From the NCBI RefSeq assembly GCF_000332315.1, contig NZ_KB235939.1:313028-364789 (forward strand): a DNA stretch of 51,762 nt. Reading direction: 5' to 3'. Positions 27,413-35,530 of this stretch are shown here, in pieces. Made by a program: the position numbers and the translations under genes. The notes under the pieces were generated by a model. That model did no database searches and was not told the origin of the DNA. It was given only the letters and a program-made list of their open reading frames with translations. Every line of letters begins with the position of its first letter. The first letter of the stretch is position 1. This DNA comes from Prochlorothrix hollandica PCC 9006 = CALU 1027. Lineage in GTDB: Bacteria; Cyanobacteriota; Cyanobacteriia; Prochlorotrichales; Prochlorotrichaceae.

Positions 27413-27442
27413 CTCTTCCACTAGCAACTTAATACGAGCAAC

Positions 27443-27805
27443 TTATGACAATGGCAAATATGAAATCCGATCTCTGTACTCATCATCCAGAGAAGCAAGA
27501 GCCGCTAATACTAATTCTTCAATAGTTTCACCCAGGCTCATACTAGGATTGATTTGGAAAATTCCAGGGATGTGCTGCCCTTGAGCGAGATGATCGATCA
27601 GATGGACGGGCATAGAGCTACGATTATTAGTTACCAGAATGAAGTCGTACTTTTCACACCAAATCAGGATGTCTGGATCTAAAGTGCCTTTTGGCGGTGT
27701 GTTGGGATCGCCAATTGCCCAGACTACTAAATCAGGTTCTTTGCGGCGTAACTGTATTTGATAAGTTGGAGGAAGATTTTCATCCATCAAATACTTGATT
27801 TGCAT
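27443..27805 (-). CDS. DUF5615 PIN-like protein (120 aa)
   Basis: The start IKYLMDENLPP carries the conserved early acidic residues (D9, E10) of this PIN-like family. Later DPDILIWCEKYDFILVTNN gives the second conserved Asp/Asn cluster. It is probably the toxin-like partner of the DUF433 protein, whose gene overlaps it by 26 bp. RNase activity is inferred from the fold family only. Confidence 0.88.
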   Translation of the reverse strand: MQIKYLMDENLPPTYQIQLRRKEPDLVVWAIGDPNTPPKGTLDPDILIWCEKYDFILVTNNRSSMPVHLIDHLAQGQHIPGIFQINPSMSLGETIEELVLAALASLDDEYRDRISYLPLS

Positions 27806-28133
27806 AGGATTTTCCTGTTATTAGTCGTTCGGCTCGAAGTTGACGCAATTTTTCAGAAATTGGCAGTGAGTTAAGCTTTTGCTCTTCTCTCATTTTGTGT
27901 CCCCATTCTAGCCAATTAGTGAGGTACTCACTGATCGCTTGTTTGTTGTGAAGATAATAGAGAATAGTTGCATAAACCTGTTCTAAGCTTAATGATAGGT
28001 AGGTTTTGGCAATTTCTTCTGGTGTTCGACTACGATAAATATAGTCATATAAAATTGTTTCAATGCCAATTCGCGTATTTTTTATGCGAATGTCATTGGT
28101 GGCAAGAAAGATAAAGTAATCTTCTAGTTTCAT
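27780..28133 (-). CDS. DUF433 protein (117 aa), probable antitoxin partner
   Basis: A winged-helix-like DUF433 module: IRIKNTRIGIETILYDYI, then TPEEIAKTYLSLSLEQVYATILYYLHNK. The C-terminal half is charged and probably disordered, as expected for a segment that binds the partner. First gene of the cassette that starts at 28388. Confidence 0.87.
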   Translation of the reverse strand: MKLEDYFIFLATNDIRIKNTRIGIETILYDYIYRSRTPEEIAKTYLSLSLEQVYATILYYLHNKQAISEYLTNWLEWGHKMREEQKLNSLPISEKLRQLRAERLITGKSYANQVFDG

Positions 28134-28382
28134 GGTTTATGTCTCCAGCATGTTAGAACTAAACCGAAAGATCATCGACTCGTTGGGCAAATTCTTCTTG
28201 GCTATAGCATGGTTGACGAACTGCAATGATTGTGAATTTTCCTCGATCATTGTCTTATCTGGCATTATAGCTGACCAGAAACTGCCCTGAATAGATTGCT
28301 TTGATTAAAACCAAAACAAGGTGCGTTACATTTCATTAACGTACCCTACAAGATCGTCGATCGCACTGTAAACCTCCAAAAG

Positions 28383-28525
28383 GTCTAACTATTAAGTAGG
28401 AAGCATCTAGCAGTCTAAAGTATCAAAATTGGGAAAGGGCTGTAAAAGCCTTCTCGCCAGCGATCGACTGTAAAGGTAGCACTGGATAGCTCTGGTGTCA
28501 AGTATGGCGAAGTCCAGGGATATAA
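28383..28525 (-). promoter_or_regulatory. Pc-attI-like module M4
   Basis: Minus strand: TTGACA at 28496-28501, a 17-nt spacer, TACCTT at 28473-28478, then a leader ending cctacttaatag|TTAGAC at 28389/28388. It lies about 250 bp upstream of the DUF433 start and is a clear example of the module. Confidence 0.7.
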
Positions 28526-28657
28526 GTAACCGTTCAGGGGGGACGAAGTTAGTGCGTTTCAGCCCTCCGATCGAAGGTTAACATAACCCGAAGTGCGACG
28601 ATCCTAGATTTTCAGAGCCTGAAACCCACATTCCTCCGTTGACCTCTGAATAGTTAC
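28526..28657. repeat. Repeat family C, copy 4
   Basis: Full length, with the 80-bp companion continuing to 28738. The rest of the gap to 28919 has no gene. The minus-strand segment AACAAGCTCCG (28858-28868) resembles the attC remnant beside 32348. Confidence 0.8.
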
Positions 28658-28919
28658 GGGTCAAGCAGTAGTTTATTGTCACACAAACCTTTTACCAGTA
28701 ATCAGGTGGTGCATTACGCTATGCTAACGCACCCTACTGGAATGGCAAGGCTAAAATGAGGTATTAGAAAATCCAGGAAATTAGATTTCTAGGGAATTTC
28801 AGCCTCGAATACTAAAGCACTATTTTAGCAGTGTCAAACCACTACTGGCACTGTAAAATCGGAGCTTGTTGCGAAGAAGTGTTCATACATTTAGAGTGAG
28901 CTTCTCAGCTTACATTTGG

Positions 28920-31499
28920 CTACTTTTTCCCTCTAACATATTTCATCTTTAAGGATGATTTGAAAAGGCGACCAACACGAAGCTGCCCTGGATAATCTGG
29001 ACGGTCTTCAAACATTCCTAAGTTTTTCATTCTCTCAATTGCAGTCCTAATATCTCTTTTATCTATATTTACTTTGGCAGTAAGTTCTGAGACACATTCA
29101 TCCAACTTAAATGGTGTCTTTAAACCTTCAAAAGCATCTAATAATGCTTTAATCTTTGCTTGATTTTCAGAAAAATCATCTGACAAGCTTACCAAATAAT
29201 TTAATTCAGACTGAAGTTGACTGAGGTATTCTCTAGCTGCTGCTTCATGAGCAATAAAGATAAGACTTTGACTGATCTTTCCTTTTCCTTCTTCAGTTTG
29301 AGATCCTTGGAAAGAGCCAACATCAGTTGGCTGAGGATCAGCGATTACTTGAAGAAATTTATCAAAAACTCGTGGATAGTATCTCAGTTTATCACTAGTG
29401 CTAATCTCAGGTCGGTCACTTGCGCTATCAGCAAAGTACGTTTTGAGAAATGTTTTTGTCGCAAGATTATTTCTGCGTATTTTTTCAGGAAAGGCTTTCA
29501 TCAAAAGGACTTCACATTCCTCAGTTGGTAAAGAACCTTTAAGAATATCAGCTCTATTTTCTTCTATATCTTCAATTAAGCTTGGGAACTGTTCCTTATA
29601 CCACTGAATTCGAGATATCCGCGACAAAATGAAGTTGAAGATTTTCTGTGTGTCCCAGCTTAAATATAGACTTTTACCATGAAGCTGTTGTTCAATGTTT
29701 TGGAAGCCTCGTCCTACTAAATCGCTTCTTATAAAAAGTTTAAGATGTATGTATTTAGATAGCCTAGAATCTGTTTCAACAGTTTGTATAAAACGGAAAA
29801 GGGCTTCAGTATAAGTAAAAATCAGCTTAGCGTTAAACGCTGTTTCAAGACCATCGATCAAAAAAGTGCGTTTAGATTTTCCCTCTATCTTTTCAAGAAT
29901 CCGCAAAATTGGGTCATCACTTGTAGGTTGCTCCATCTCCTGAGAAAACAACCTTCCTAGCTCATCAGTAGATGTTTCAGGTGCATCAATTGCAGCAGAT
30001 AGTAGATGCCACCATAATTTTTCAGGAGTGTCTTTATATAGGTCCGCTGCTCTTGTTAGTTCTGGACTAGGAGACTTTAATCCTTTATTATCTTTACTGT
30101 TTGAGTCAACTAACAGTGGTTCACCAACCCCAGCCTTTGAAAGCTCTCGAAGTAAGCGGGTTTTACCTGTTCCCTTACGCCCTAAAATATATGAAATTGA
30201 ATTATTATGAACACTGAGTTCTCGAAGAGCTTCTGTCTGAATTAAGTCACCTTCATCAGATGCACCACTTGGACTTAGTAATAAAGTATTTTCGGCACTA
30301 CTTTCAGTGATTTTATAGCTAACATTGAGAATACTACGAAGTTTGTTGAGTGATTCAATACTCAAACCAGATAACTGATTCTTCTCTGGTAATCTGCTCT
30401 GCCTGAAAGCGCTATCATACGACCAGACAATCCAATGATCTTCAAGCTCAACAGAAGAGATTTCTGCCTCTTCTTCAAAACTGTCTGAGATTTCAGCAGC
30501 TTCAGAGATTGCTTCAACAAGAATCTCTAACAGTGCATCAATCTGCGGATTATTCCGATGTCTATATGAATCTAAATTTTCATCATCTGGCTTCCATGAA
30601 ACAAAAACCCCAGGATTAGCAGAGTTAGTTCGGAGGACTGATTTTATAAAATGTTCAGCAGGTCGCCACTGTTCATCAAGACGAACACAAACAACTGTCG
30701 GACCAGGAAGTGTATTCATCCAAGGTAAGGGTACTGGTGAAAGTCCTGATCTATGATCGATTAATAGAGCGTCATATTTGTTCTCTATTGCAAATTCTAC
30801 AATCCGTTTAGCAGCATCCTCAATAATCATAGGTTCTAGAGCGCACCGAAGAGCAAATGCAGATGCATCAATATCAAATTCTGCTAGCTTAGGTCTACAA
30901 GCTAATAAATCTACATATCCACTTCCTTCAGGTGTCCTAACACGTTCAGGAATAATATCGGATGTAGATTGAATAACCCCTAAGAGAGTACTAGATAAAG
31001 TTCGAGAAGTTCGAGCGTAGATTATATCAAGAGAGGGAGCTTCAATATCACTATCAACTACAAGAACTTTCCATCCATCTTCTGCCAGAGTAGTTGATAG
31101 AAGTCCAAGAAGGGTTGAACGGGCTTGCCCACCCTTGTAGCCATAAAAGTGAATAACTTTAATTCTTGTAGACGGCTCTTCTGTAGAACTTATTTCTTTT
31201 AATTCCTGATCGATGAGAGCACTCAACCAATGGTGTCCTCGATTTTTATTGTTAGGATATTCTTCTAAAAATTCATCAGCAGTGAGTAAGCGTAATGAAA
31301 GTAAGGAATTGTGTAAGATTTTTCGTAGTTCTGCCACATTGATTTTGATTGAACGGCAGAAATCTAGTTCACGGTCATCTAGTTCTACCTCATTAAATCT
31401 AGAGGATATACATATTAGATGAACGTATGGAAATCGAAATACTGTTTTGATTTCACAAACTTTCTTTGCTGCTTTTAGCAGACGATGTGCATTCATCAT
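28920..31499 (-). CDS. Large conflict-type ATPase: ParA-like domain plus second P-loop domain and C-terminal helices (859 aa)
   Basis: Residues 1-100 are an unassigned N-terminal region. At 117-135 a deviant ParA/MinD-type P-loop appears (FYGYKGGQARSTLL), followed by VLVVDSDIEAPS (149-151 DSD) and LLIDHRSGL near 246. A second Walker A lies at 440-447 (GRKGTGKT), with a Walker B-like FLIDGLE about 100 residues later. The C-terminal 100 residues (ELTAKVNIDKRDIRTAIERMKNLG) look like a winged helix. The combination resembles proteins named KGGVGR-motif variant ATPases in databases, with a variant KGGQAR. The start overlaps the upstream HEPN-like gene (ATGA), so the two are co-translated. Probably a defence-type sensor NTPase; this is inference. 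Confidence 0.75.
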   Translation of the reverse strand: MMNAHRLLKAAKKVCEIKTVFRFPYVHLICISSRFNEVELDDRELDFCRSIKINVAELRKILHNSLLSLRLLTADEFLEEYPNNKNRGHHWLSALIDQELKEISSTEEPSTRIKVIHFYGYKGGQARSTLLGLLSTTLAEDGWKVLVVDSDIEAPSLDIIYARTSRTLSSTLLGVIQSTSDIIPERVRTPEGSGYVDLLACRPKLAEFDIDASAFALRCALEPMIIEDAAKRIVEFAIENKYDALLIDHRSGLSPVPLPWMNTLPGPTVVCVRLDEQWRPAEHFIKSVLRTNSANPGVFVSWKPDDENLDSYRHRNNPQIDALLEILVEAISEAAEISDSFEEEAEISSVELEDHWIVWSYDSAFRQSRLPEKNQLSGLSIESLNKLRSILNVSYKITESSAENTLLLSPSGASDEGDLIQTEALRELSVHNNSISYILGRKGTGKTRLLRELSKAGVGEPLLVDSNSKDNKGLKSPSPELTRAADLYKDTPEKLWWHLLSAAIDAPETSTDELGRLFSQEMEQPTSDDPILRILEKIEGKSKRTFLIDGLETAFNAKLIFTYTEALFRFIQTVETDSRLSKYIHLKLFIRSDLVGRGFQNIEQQLHGKSLYLSWDTQKIFNFILSRISRIQWYKEQFPSLIEDIEENRADILKGSLPTEECEVLLMKAFPEKIRRNNLATKTFLKTYFADSASDRPEISTSDKLRYYPRVFDKFLQVIADPQPTDVGSFQGSQTEEGKGKISQSLIFIAHEAAAREYLSQLQSELNYLVSLSDDFSENQAKIKALLDAFEGLKTPFKLDECVSELTAKVNIDKRDIRTAIERMKNLGMFEDRPDYPGQLRVGRLFKSSLKMKYVRGKK

Positions 31500-31900
31500 A
31501 GACTTATTCCCCTATTGATCAGGCTAGTCTTAATATCCTTCATGATTTCTAAGGCTTCTTTTAATTGGCTGTCTGTGGATTTTCCAGGAAAATCAGTTTC
31601 ATGCCTTAAATATCTGATATCAGGGTAACGGTTAGCATCAACATTAACCTCAGATCCATCTCTATAGGTGCAGTATAAAGCGGAGAGTTTAGATTCTAGT
31701 TGTGTCCCTAGAGAAGTTTCACCCAGATCATTAGTCAGCCAATCAATGATACAGTGTCCCCTTTTCCATGGACCAGATTGATGGAAGTGATCCTTTATCG
31801 CAAGCTCTAGCACTACCAAGGAGCAGTAGAGACATAAAAGAGGATTACTAGAATTTGACCCCCCAACCTTGAAGGATTGTTGATTATAGCTGTGAGGCAT
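31496..31900 (-). CDS. HEPN-like small protein co-translated with the double ATPase
   Basis: A helical protein of about 134 aa from the ATG at 31900 (MPHSYNQQSF); the frame extends to 31930. The pattern SLVVLELAIKDHFHQSG, then HCIIDWLTND, DGSEVNVDANRYPDIRYLRH and a long final helix suggests a HEPN-type fold, but a clear R-x4-6-H motif is not evident. It shares a 4-bp ATGA overlap with the 859-aa ATPase and is the first gene of the cassette starting at 32070. It could be an effector gated by the ATPase. The family call is tentative. Confidence 0.6.
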   Translation of the reverse strand: MPHSYNQQSFKVGGSNSSNPLLCLYCSLVVLELAIKDHFHQSGPWKRGHCIIDWLTNDLGETSLGTQLESKLSALYCTYRDGSEVNVDANRYPDIRYLRHETDFPGKSTDSQLKEALEIMKDIKTSLINRGISL

Positions 31901-32064
31901 AGCAATTAAAACAAGGATTTGAACCTGCAACTCGGACAGACTGTCTGGTGTTAATTATAACCACTTAACAGCTTGGGCTATGACAGCGCACGTATTTTTA
32001 ACTTGTTAATCTCTCACTCTTGTCAACAATCTTCAAACTACTGTCCTCACCAGGATATGAAGCA

Positions 32065-32205
32065 GCCCAACTATTAAGTAGGAAGCATCTAGCAGTCTAA
32101 AGCATCAAAATTTGGAAAGGGCTGTAAAAGCCTTCTCGCCAGCGATCGACTGTAAAGGTAGCACTGGATAGCTATGGTGTCAAGTATGGCGAAGTGCAGG
32201 GATAT
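32065..32205 (-). promoter_or_regulatory. Pc-attI-like module M5
   Basis: Minus strand: TTGACA, 17 nt, TACCTT, leader and cctacttaatag|TTGGGC at 32071/32070. It lies 170 bp upstream of the HEPN-like gene and could serve as its promoter. Confidence 0.65.
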
Positions 32206-32207
32206 AA

Positions 32208-32340
32208 GTAACCGTTCAGGGGGGGACGAAGTTAGTGCATTTCAGCCCTCCGATCGAAGGTTAACATAACCCGAAGTGCGACGATCCTAGATTTTCAGAG
32301 CCTGAAACTCACATTCCTCCGTTGACCCCTGAATACTTAC
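32208..32340. repeat. Repeat family C, copy 5
   Basis: Full length with ends gtaaccgttc/gaatacttac. It begins 8 bp after the attC R'' remnant of the DUF5615 cassette. The 31931-32348 gap holds this repeat, module M5 and a degenerate tRNA-like segment. Confidence 0.8.
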
Positions 32341-32348
32341 CGAGCTTG

Positions 32349-32723
32349 TTAGACATCAGGCACGAATGGTAAACGACGAATACGAATACGGCTTGGCTCA
32401 ACCGTAATGGCTGATCCTTGTTCTAAATCCTCCTCACATTCAGCAACTACCGTCAACAAAAGATCTGTGAGTGCCTGAGAACGTAACCTTTCAATCCGAA
32501 TGCGAATGACTGAAGGAGTGGCTGCTACATCGAGCGCCAGCAATGTATGAAAATCTGCATCAAGGGTAGCAACAATCCGCCCCTCGTCTCTAGCTCTCTG
32601 GATAATGTCTGCGTCTTCCGCTTCAGACATCCCTATTTCACCAACATGGATAGTGTCGATCCCAGCATCACGTAATAAAGTTGCCGCAGAAAGCGGTAGT
32701 CCCTGATCAAGCAACAGCTTCAT
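32349..32723 (-). CDS. DUF5615 PIN-like protein (124 aa)
   Basis: From the ATG at 32723 (MKLLLDQGLPLSAATLL), which overlaps the DUF433 gene; the frame opens further upstream, but that part is out of family. Conserved features: D6, EAEDADIIQRARDEGRIVATLDADFHTLL, SVIRIR. The stop sits within R'' of an attC remnant (GTCTAAC at 32348-32354). Probable PIN-like toxin of the pair. Confidence 0.88.
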   Translation of the reverse strand: MKLLLDQGLPLSAATLLRDAGIDTIHVGEIGMSEAEDADIIQRARDEGRIVATLDADFHTLLALDVAATPSVIRIRIERLRSQALTDLLLTVVAECEEDLEQGSAITVEPSRIRIRRLPFVPDV

Positions 32724-32949
32724 AGCGGTTAGGAAGTTCAATGATGCGATCGTCCAAGTAGGAAGAGGCAAAAATTAGGGCTTGTCGGATATCTTCATCC
32801 TCTAGTTCTGGAAACTCTTGATGTAATTCTTCCCGCTCAGCATAAGTTGCCAGTAGTTCAATCACCCGACGAACAGTAAGGCGAAGATTACGAATGCAGG
32901 GTTGCCCATTCATTCGTTTCGGATTGCTTGTAATACGATCTAGTTTCAT
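32707..32949 (-). CDS. DUF433 protein (80 aa), probable antitoxin partner
   Basis: Signature: ITSNPKRMNGQPCIRNLRLTV, then VIELLATYAEREELHQEFPEL and EDIRQALIFASSYLDDR, the typical DUF433 winged-helix pattern. It overlaps its DUF5615 partner by 17 bp. This is the second DUF433/DUF5615 cassette in the array, and it is diverged from the one at 27443-28133. Confidence 0.9.
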   Translation of the reverse strand: MKLDRITSNPKRMNGQPCIRNLRLTVRRVIELLATYAEREELHQEFPELEDEDIRQALIFASSYLDDRIIELPNRYEAVA

Positions 32950-33110
32950 TAGAGTAATTCTATTGCTTCATTATCATTTTAACTTTTAGCGACGGTAAGC
33001 AATGCCTGAAAGACATCCTCCGCAGGTTTATTCTCCATCATCATATAAACTGTCACCCATACTATCTTTCTGTCCACAGCAAGAACAAGTTAAACGGACT
33101 TTTTGGTTCG

Positions 33111-33250
33111 ATATAACTATTAAGTAGGAAGCATTTAGCAGTCTAAAGTATCAAAATTTGGAAAGGGCTGTAAAAGCCTTCTCGCCAGCGATCGACTGTA
33201 AAGGTAGCACTGGATAGCTCTGGTGTCAAGTATGGCGAAGTGCAGGAATA
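33111..33250 (-). promoter_or_regulatory. Pc-attI-like module M6
   Basis: Minus strand: TTGACA, 17 nt, TACCTT, leader and cctacttaatag|TTATAT at 33117/33116. It lies about 165 bp upstream of the DUF433/DUF5615 pair. Confidence 0.65.
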
Positions 33251-33253
33251 TAA

Positions 33254-33384
33254 GTAACTGTTCAGGGGGGGACGAAGTTAGTACGTTTCAGCCCTCCGAT
33301 CGAAGGTTAACATAACCCAAAGTGCGACGATCCTAGATTTTCAGAGCCTGAAACCCGCATTCTCCCGTGGACCTCTGAATAGTG
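33254..33384. repeat. Repeat family C, copy 6
   Basis: Near full length; the right terminus (gaatagtgg) is altered. With module M6 it makes up an ORF-less cassette-sized unit, 33117-33452. A reading frame at 33307-33561 runs through this repeat and the neighbouring attC and is not a gene. Confidence 0.75.
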
Positions 33385-33446
33385 GTCTATTGTAACACAA
33401 CCTTTTTGGGTAGTGATCTTAACTACCTCCTCGCCAAGATCTAGCG

Positions 33447-33532
33447 GTCTAACGGTGAAGTTGTGCGGCTGCAGATAATCTTGAAAACCAACCGATAACC
33501 TCTGTACCGTCCGCACTAACGCAGTGTTAGCC
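33447..33532 (-). other. attC site closing the six-gene cassette (86 bp)
   Basis: Minus strand: R'' GGCTAAC (contains the TAA stop of the AAA+ gene), spacer, L'' TTAGTGCGG, central region, L' CCGCACAA, spacer CTTCACC, R' G|TTAGAC. L''/L' pair well. R'' complements, in six of seven positions, the G|TTAACC that starts this cassette at 42015/42014. This is the best-formed attC in the window. Confidence 0.85.
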
Positions 33533-35530
33533 TGCATTAATTTCTGGGACAAGAGAGCCATCTTGATTTAACCCTACGGATAAGATCCGGCATGAAAGCA
33601 TATCACTGTCAGGAAACTCTTGAAAAAGCCAACTATTTAGGGGCTTCTCAATAAAAGTTTCCAGTAACGATTTTATACGTCGTCCTCCAAGAATTAAGTT
33701 TCTTTCTTCTTTCATCCGAAGCGATATTACTTCTAAAACAGAAGGCATAAACTTAATAAAAAGCTTGTATTTTTCTTTTGTAATTTCAGAGTATTGTTGG
33801 AGAAACTTATCAGCAATCGCATTAATAAAATCCTCTCGCAGTAGATCGAAGACAATAATGTTGTCTCCTAATCTTCCTAGTAACTCTGCTCGACCAATAT
33901 AATTGCTAAAATACCACCGTACTTCTTGATCAAAATGTTGCTCTACCTCTGAGTAAGAAGGCATATTTTCTTCTTGAACTTGTTTCATAATACCAGATCG
34001 AATTGTCTCACCTGTGTGATGGTTAGTCAGATCTGATGCACCAATGTTGCTTGTGAAAATAATCACTGTTTGGTTGAAATAAACTGTTTGACCTTTACCA
34101 TCTGTTAGTCTACCATCGCTCAGGATTTGTAAAAATTTATCCATAACTTTTGGTGTAGCTTTCTCAATTTCATCGAAAAGAAGAATGCTGTATGGCTGCT
34201 CTAATACGCGATTAGTGAGTTGCCCACCTGCTTCAAATCCTACAAATCCTGGTGGCGCACCAGTAAGTTTTTCAGCAGCATGTTCTTGTGCATACTCACT
34301 CATATCAAAACGAATTAAAGAGTTTTCATCAACAAACAAGAGCCTTGCTAGGGCTTTCGCTAATTCAGTCTTGCCAACACCAGTAGGACCAACAAAGAAA
34401 AAGATACCTTTGGGTTGAGCTGATGACTTTCCACCACTCATGCTTAAGCCAATCCTGGCACTTGCTAGCATTGATGTAACAGCTTCCACAGCCTTTGGCT
34501 GCCCAATAACGGATCGAGACAACTCTTCCTTCGCAGAGGCGATTCTTTCAGGACTAATTTTTTCCCAGGGATCATCTCGTCTGCCAAACTTGTAAAAATC
34601 AACTAACTGTCTTACATTCTTTTCTCTTAATGGGATCTCATCTCGCCATGAGATGCTTCTTAAAGCTTCTAAATCTACTGTATGAAATCCTTCTGTCAGG
34701 TCAGCTAATTCATCAGCTAGTGCCTCTAGCTGCGAAGGAACATTATTAGCGGGCCTCTTGATACTAATTTTATCACCTTCAAAAAATCCGCTAAAGCCTT
34801 CACGAGGACGTAAAGATCTCAACGCAAACTGACGACGTTCATCTTTATTTAAAGACGAGACTTGAATCATTTCAACTAGTGGATTGTCCTTGTAGACCCA
34901 CTGAGGAATTCTCGCTAGATCGCTTGCCACTAGAATTAAACTATTTCTATAACCAGCCAAAGTACCTTCTGTTAGAAATGCCGATTCGAGTGTACACATT
35001 TTGAGCAGCATCAAAAGATTGCGCTCTTCAACACCATATTGGTTAGGATCGGAGGTAAGCATATCTACAGTATCAACGATTGCCGCTACTGAAGTCACGC
35101 TTTGAGACATAGCCATTCTCAAGTTACCAAAAGCGGCTTCTGGCAGAATTCTGATATTTGTATTTTGCCTTGTATTTATCCCTGGACTCCGGCGAGGTGG
35201 GGGAGCCATAGGATTAGCAGTCGTTTCCGGTACAGGTGCTTCGTCGGCTGGCGATTGTGCATGATAACTGAGGGATTGATCTTGGATAAGAGCATTGAAT
35301 CGCTCTCTCATGGAATCTGCTAAATAGCTAAACCCATTAACAGGACTGTAACGAATGATTAGATCAAAACCCAGTTCTTTTAAAGAACTATTGATAATCT
35401 TATAGACAGTTTGTCGTTCATCTCTCCACAGAAACTCATCATGAATATTGCCATACAAAATAATGTGTTTACGGCAATGAATTTGCTTTTCAAGCTCAGT
35501 TAGCCAGCGAAAATAGATGGTGTTACTCAT
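33527..35530 (-). CDS. ClpB/ClpA-type AAA+ ATPase with degenerate N-terminal domain (667 aa)
   Basis: The C-terminal half is a Clp D2-like AAA+ module: VIGQPKAVEAV at 341-351, Walker A GPTGVGKT 381-388, RFDMSEY, pore loop GAPPGFVGFEAGG 424-436, Walker B LLFDEIEKA 450-458 and sensor 1 FTSN. A C-terminal small domain follows. The first 240 residues look like a divergent NTPase domain lacking a Walker A (HIILYGNIHDEFL; later AAIVDTVDML). A proline-rich linker lies at 93-118. Disaggregases of this type thread proteins through a hexamer. Last gene of the Hsp70/vWA operon; it starts 1 bp from the upstream stop. Confidence 0.92.
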   Translation of the reverse strand: MSNTIYFRWLTELEKQIHCRKHIILYGNIHDEFLWRDERQTVYKIINSSLKELGFDLIIRYSPVNGFSYLADSMRERFNALIQDQSLSYHAQSPADEAPVPETTANPMAPPPRRSPGINTRQNTNIRILPEAAFGNLRMAMSQSVTSVAAIVDTVDMLTSDPNQYGVEERNLLMLLKMCTLESAFLTEGTLAGYRNSLILVASDLARIPQWVYKDNPLVEMIQVSSLNKDERRQFALRSLRPREGFSGFFEGDKISIKRPANNVPSQLEALADELADLTEGFHTVDLEALRSISWRDEIPLREKNVRQLVDFYKFGRRDDPWEKISPERIASAKEELSRSVIGQPKAVEAVTSMLASARIGLSMSGGKSSAQPKGIFFFVGPTGVGKTELAKALARLLFVDENSLIRFDMSEYAQEHAAEKLTGAPPGFVGFEAGGQLTNRVLEQPYSILLFDEIEKATPKVMDKFLQILSDGRLTDGKGQTVYFNQTVIIFTSNIGASDLTNHHTGETIRSGIMKQVQEENMPSYSEVEQHFDQEVRWYFSNYIGRAELLGRLGDNIIVFDLLREDFINAIADKFLQQYSEITKEKYKLFIKFMPSVLEVISLRMKEERNLILGGRRIKSLLETFIEKPLNSWLFQEFPDSDMLSCRILSVGLNQDGSLVPEINAG

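Noticed and set aside
24069-33250. Modules M1-M6 as ordinary attC sites
   Set aside because: They end at cassette junctions, but I found no R''-L'' arms upstream that pair with them, and they align with the intI-proximal region. They were read as attI-like; a covariance search could overturn this.
33307-33561. 84-aa minus-strand ORF after the AAA+ gene
   Set aside because: It is translation through the attC site and the family C repeat; no protein-like pattern independent of those.
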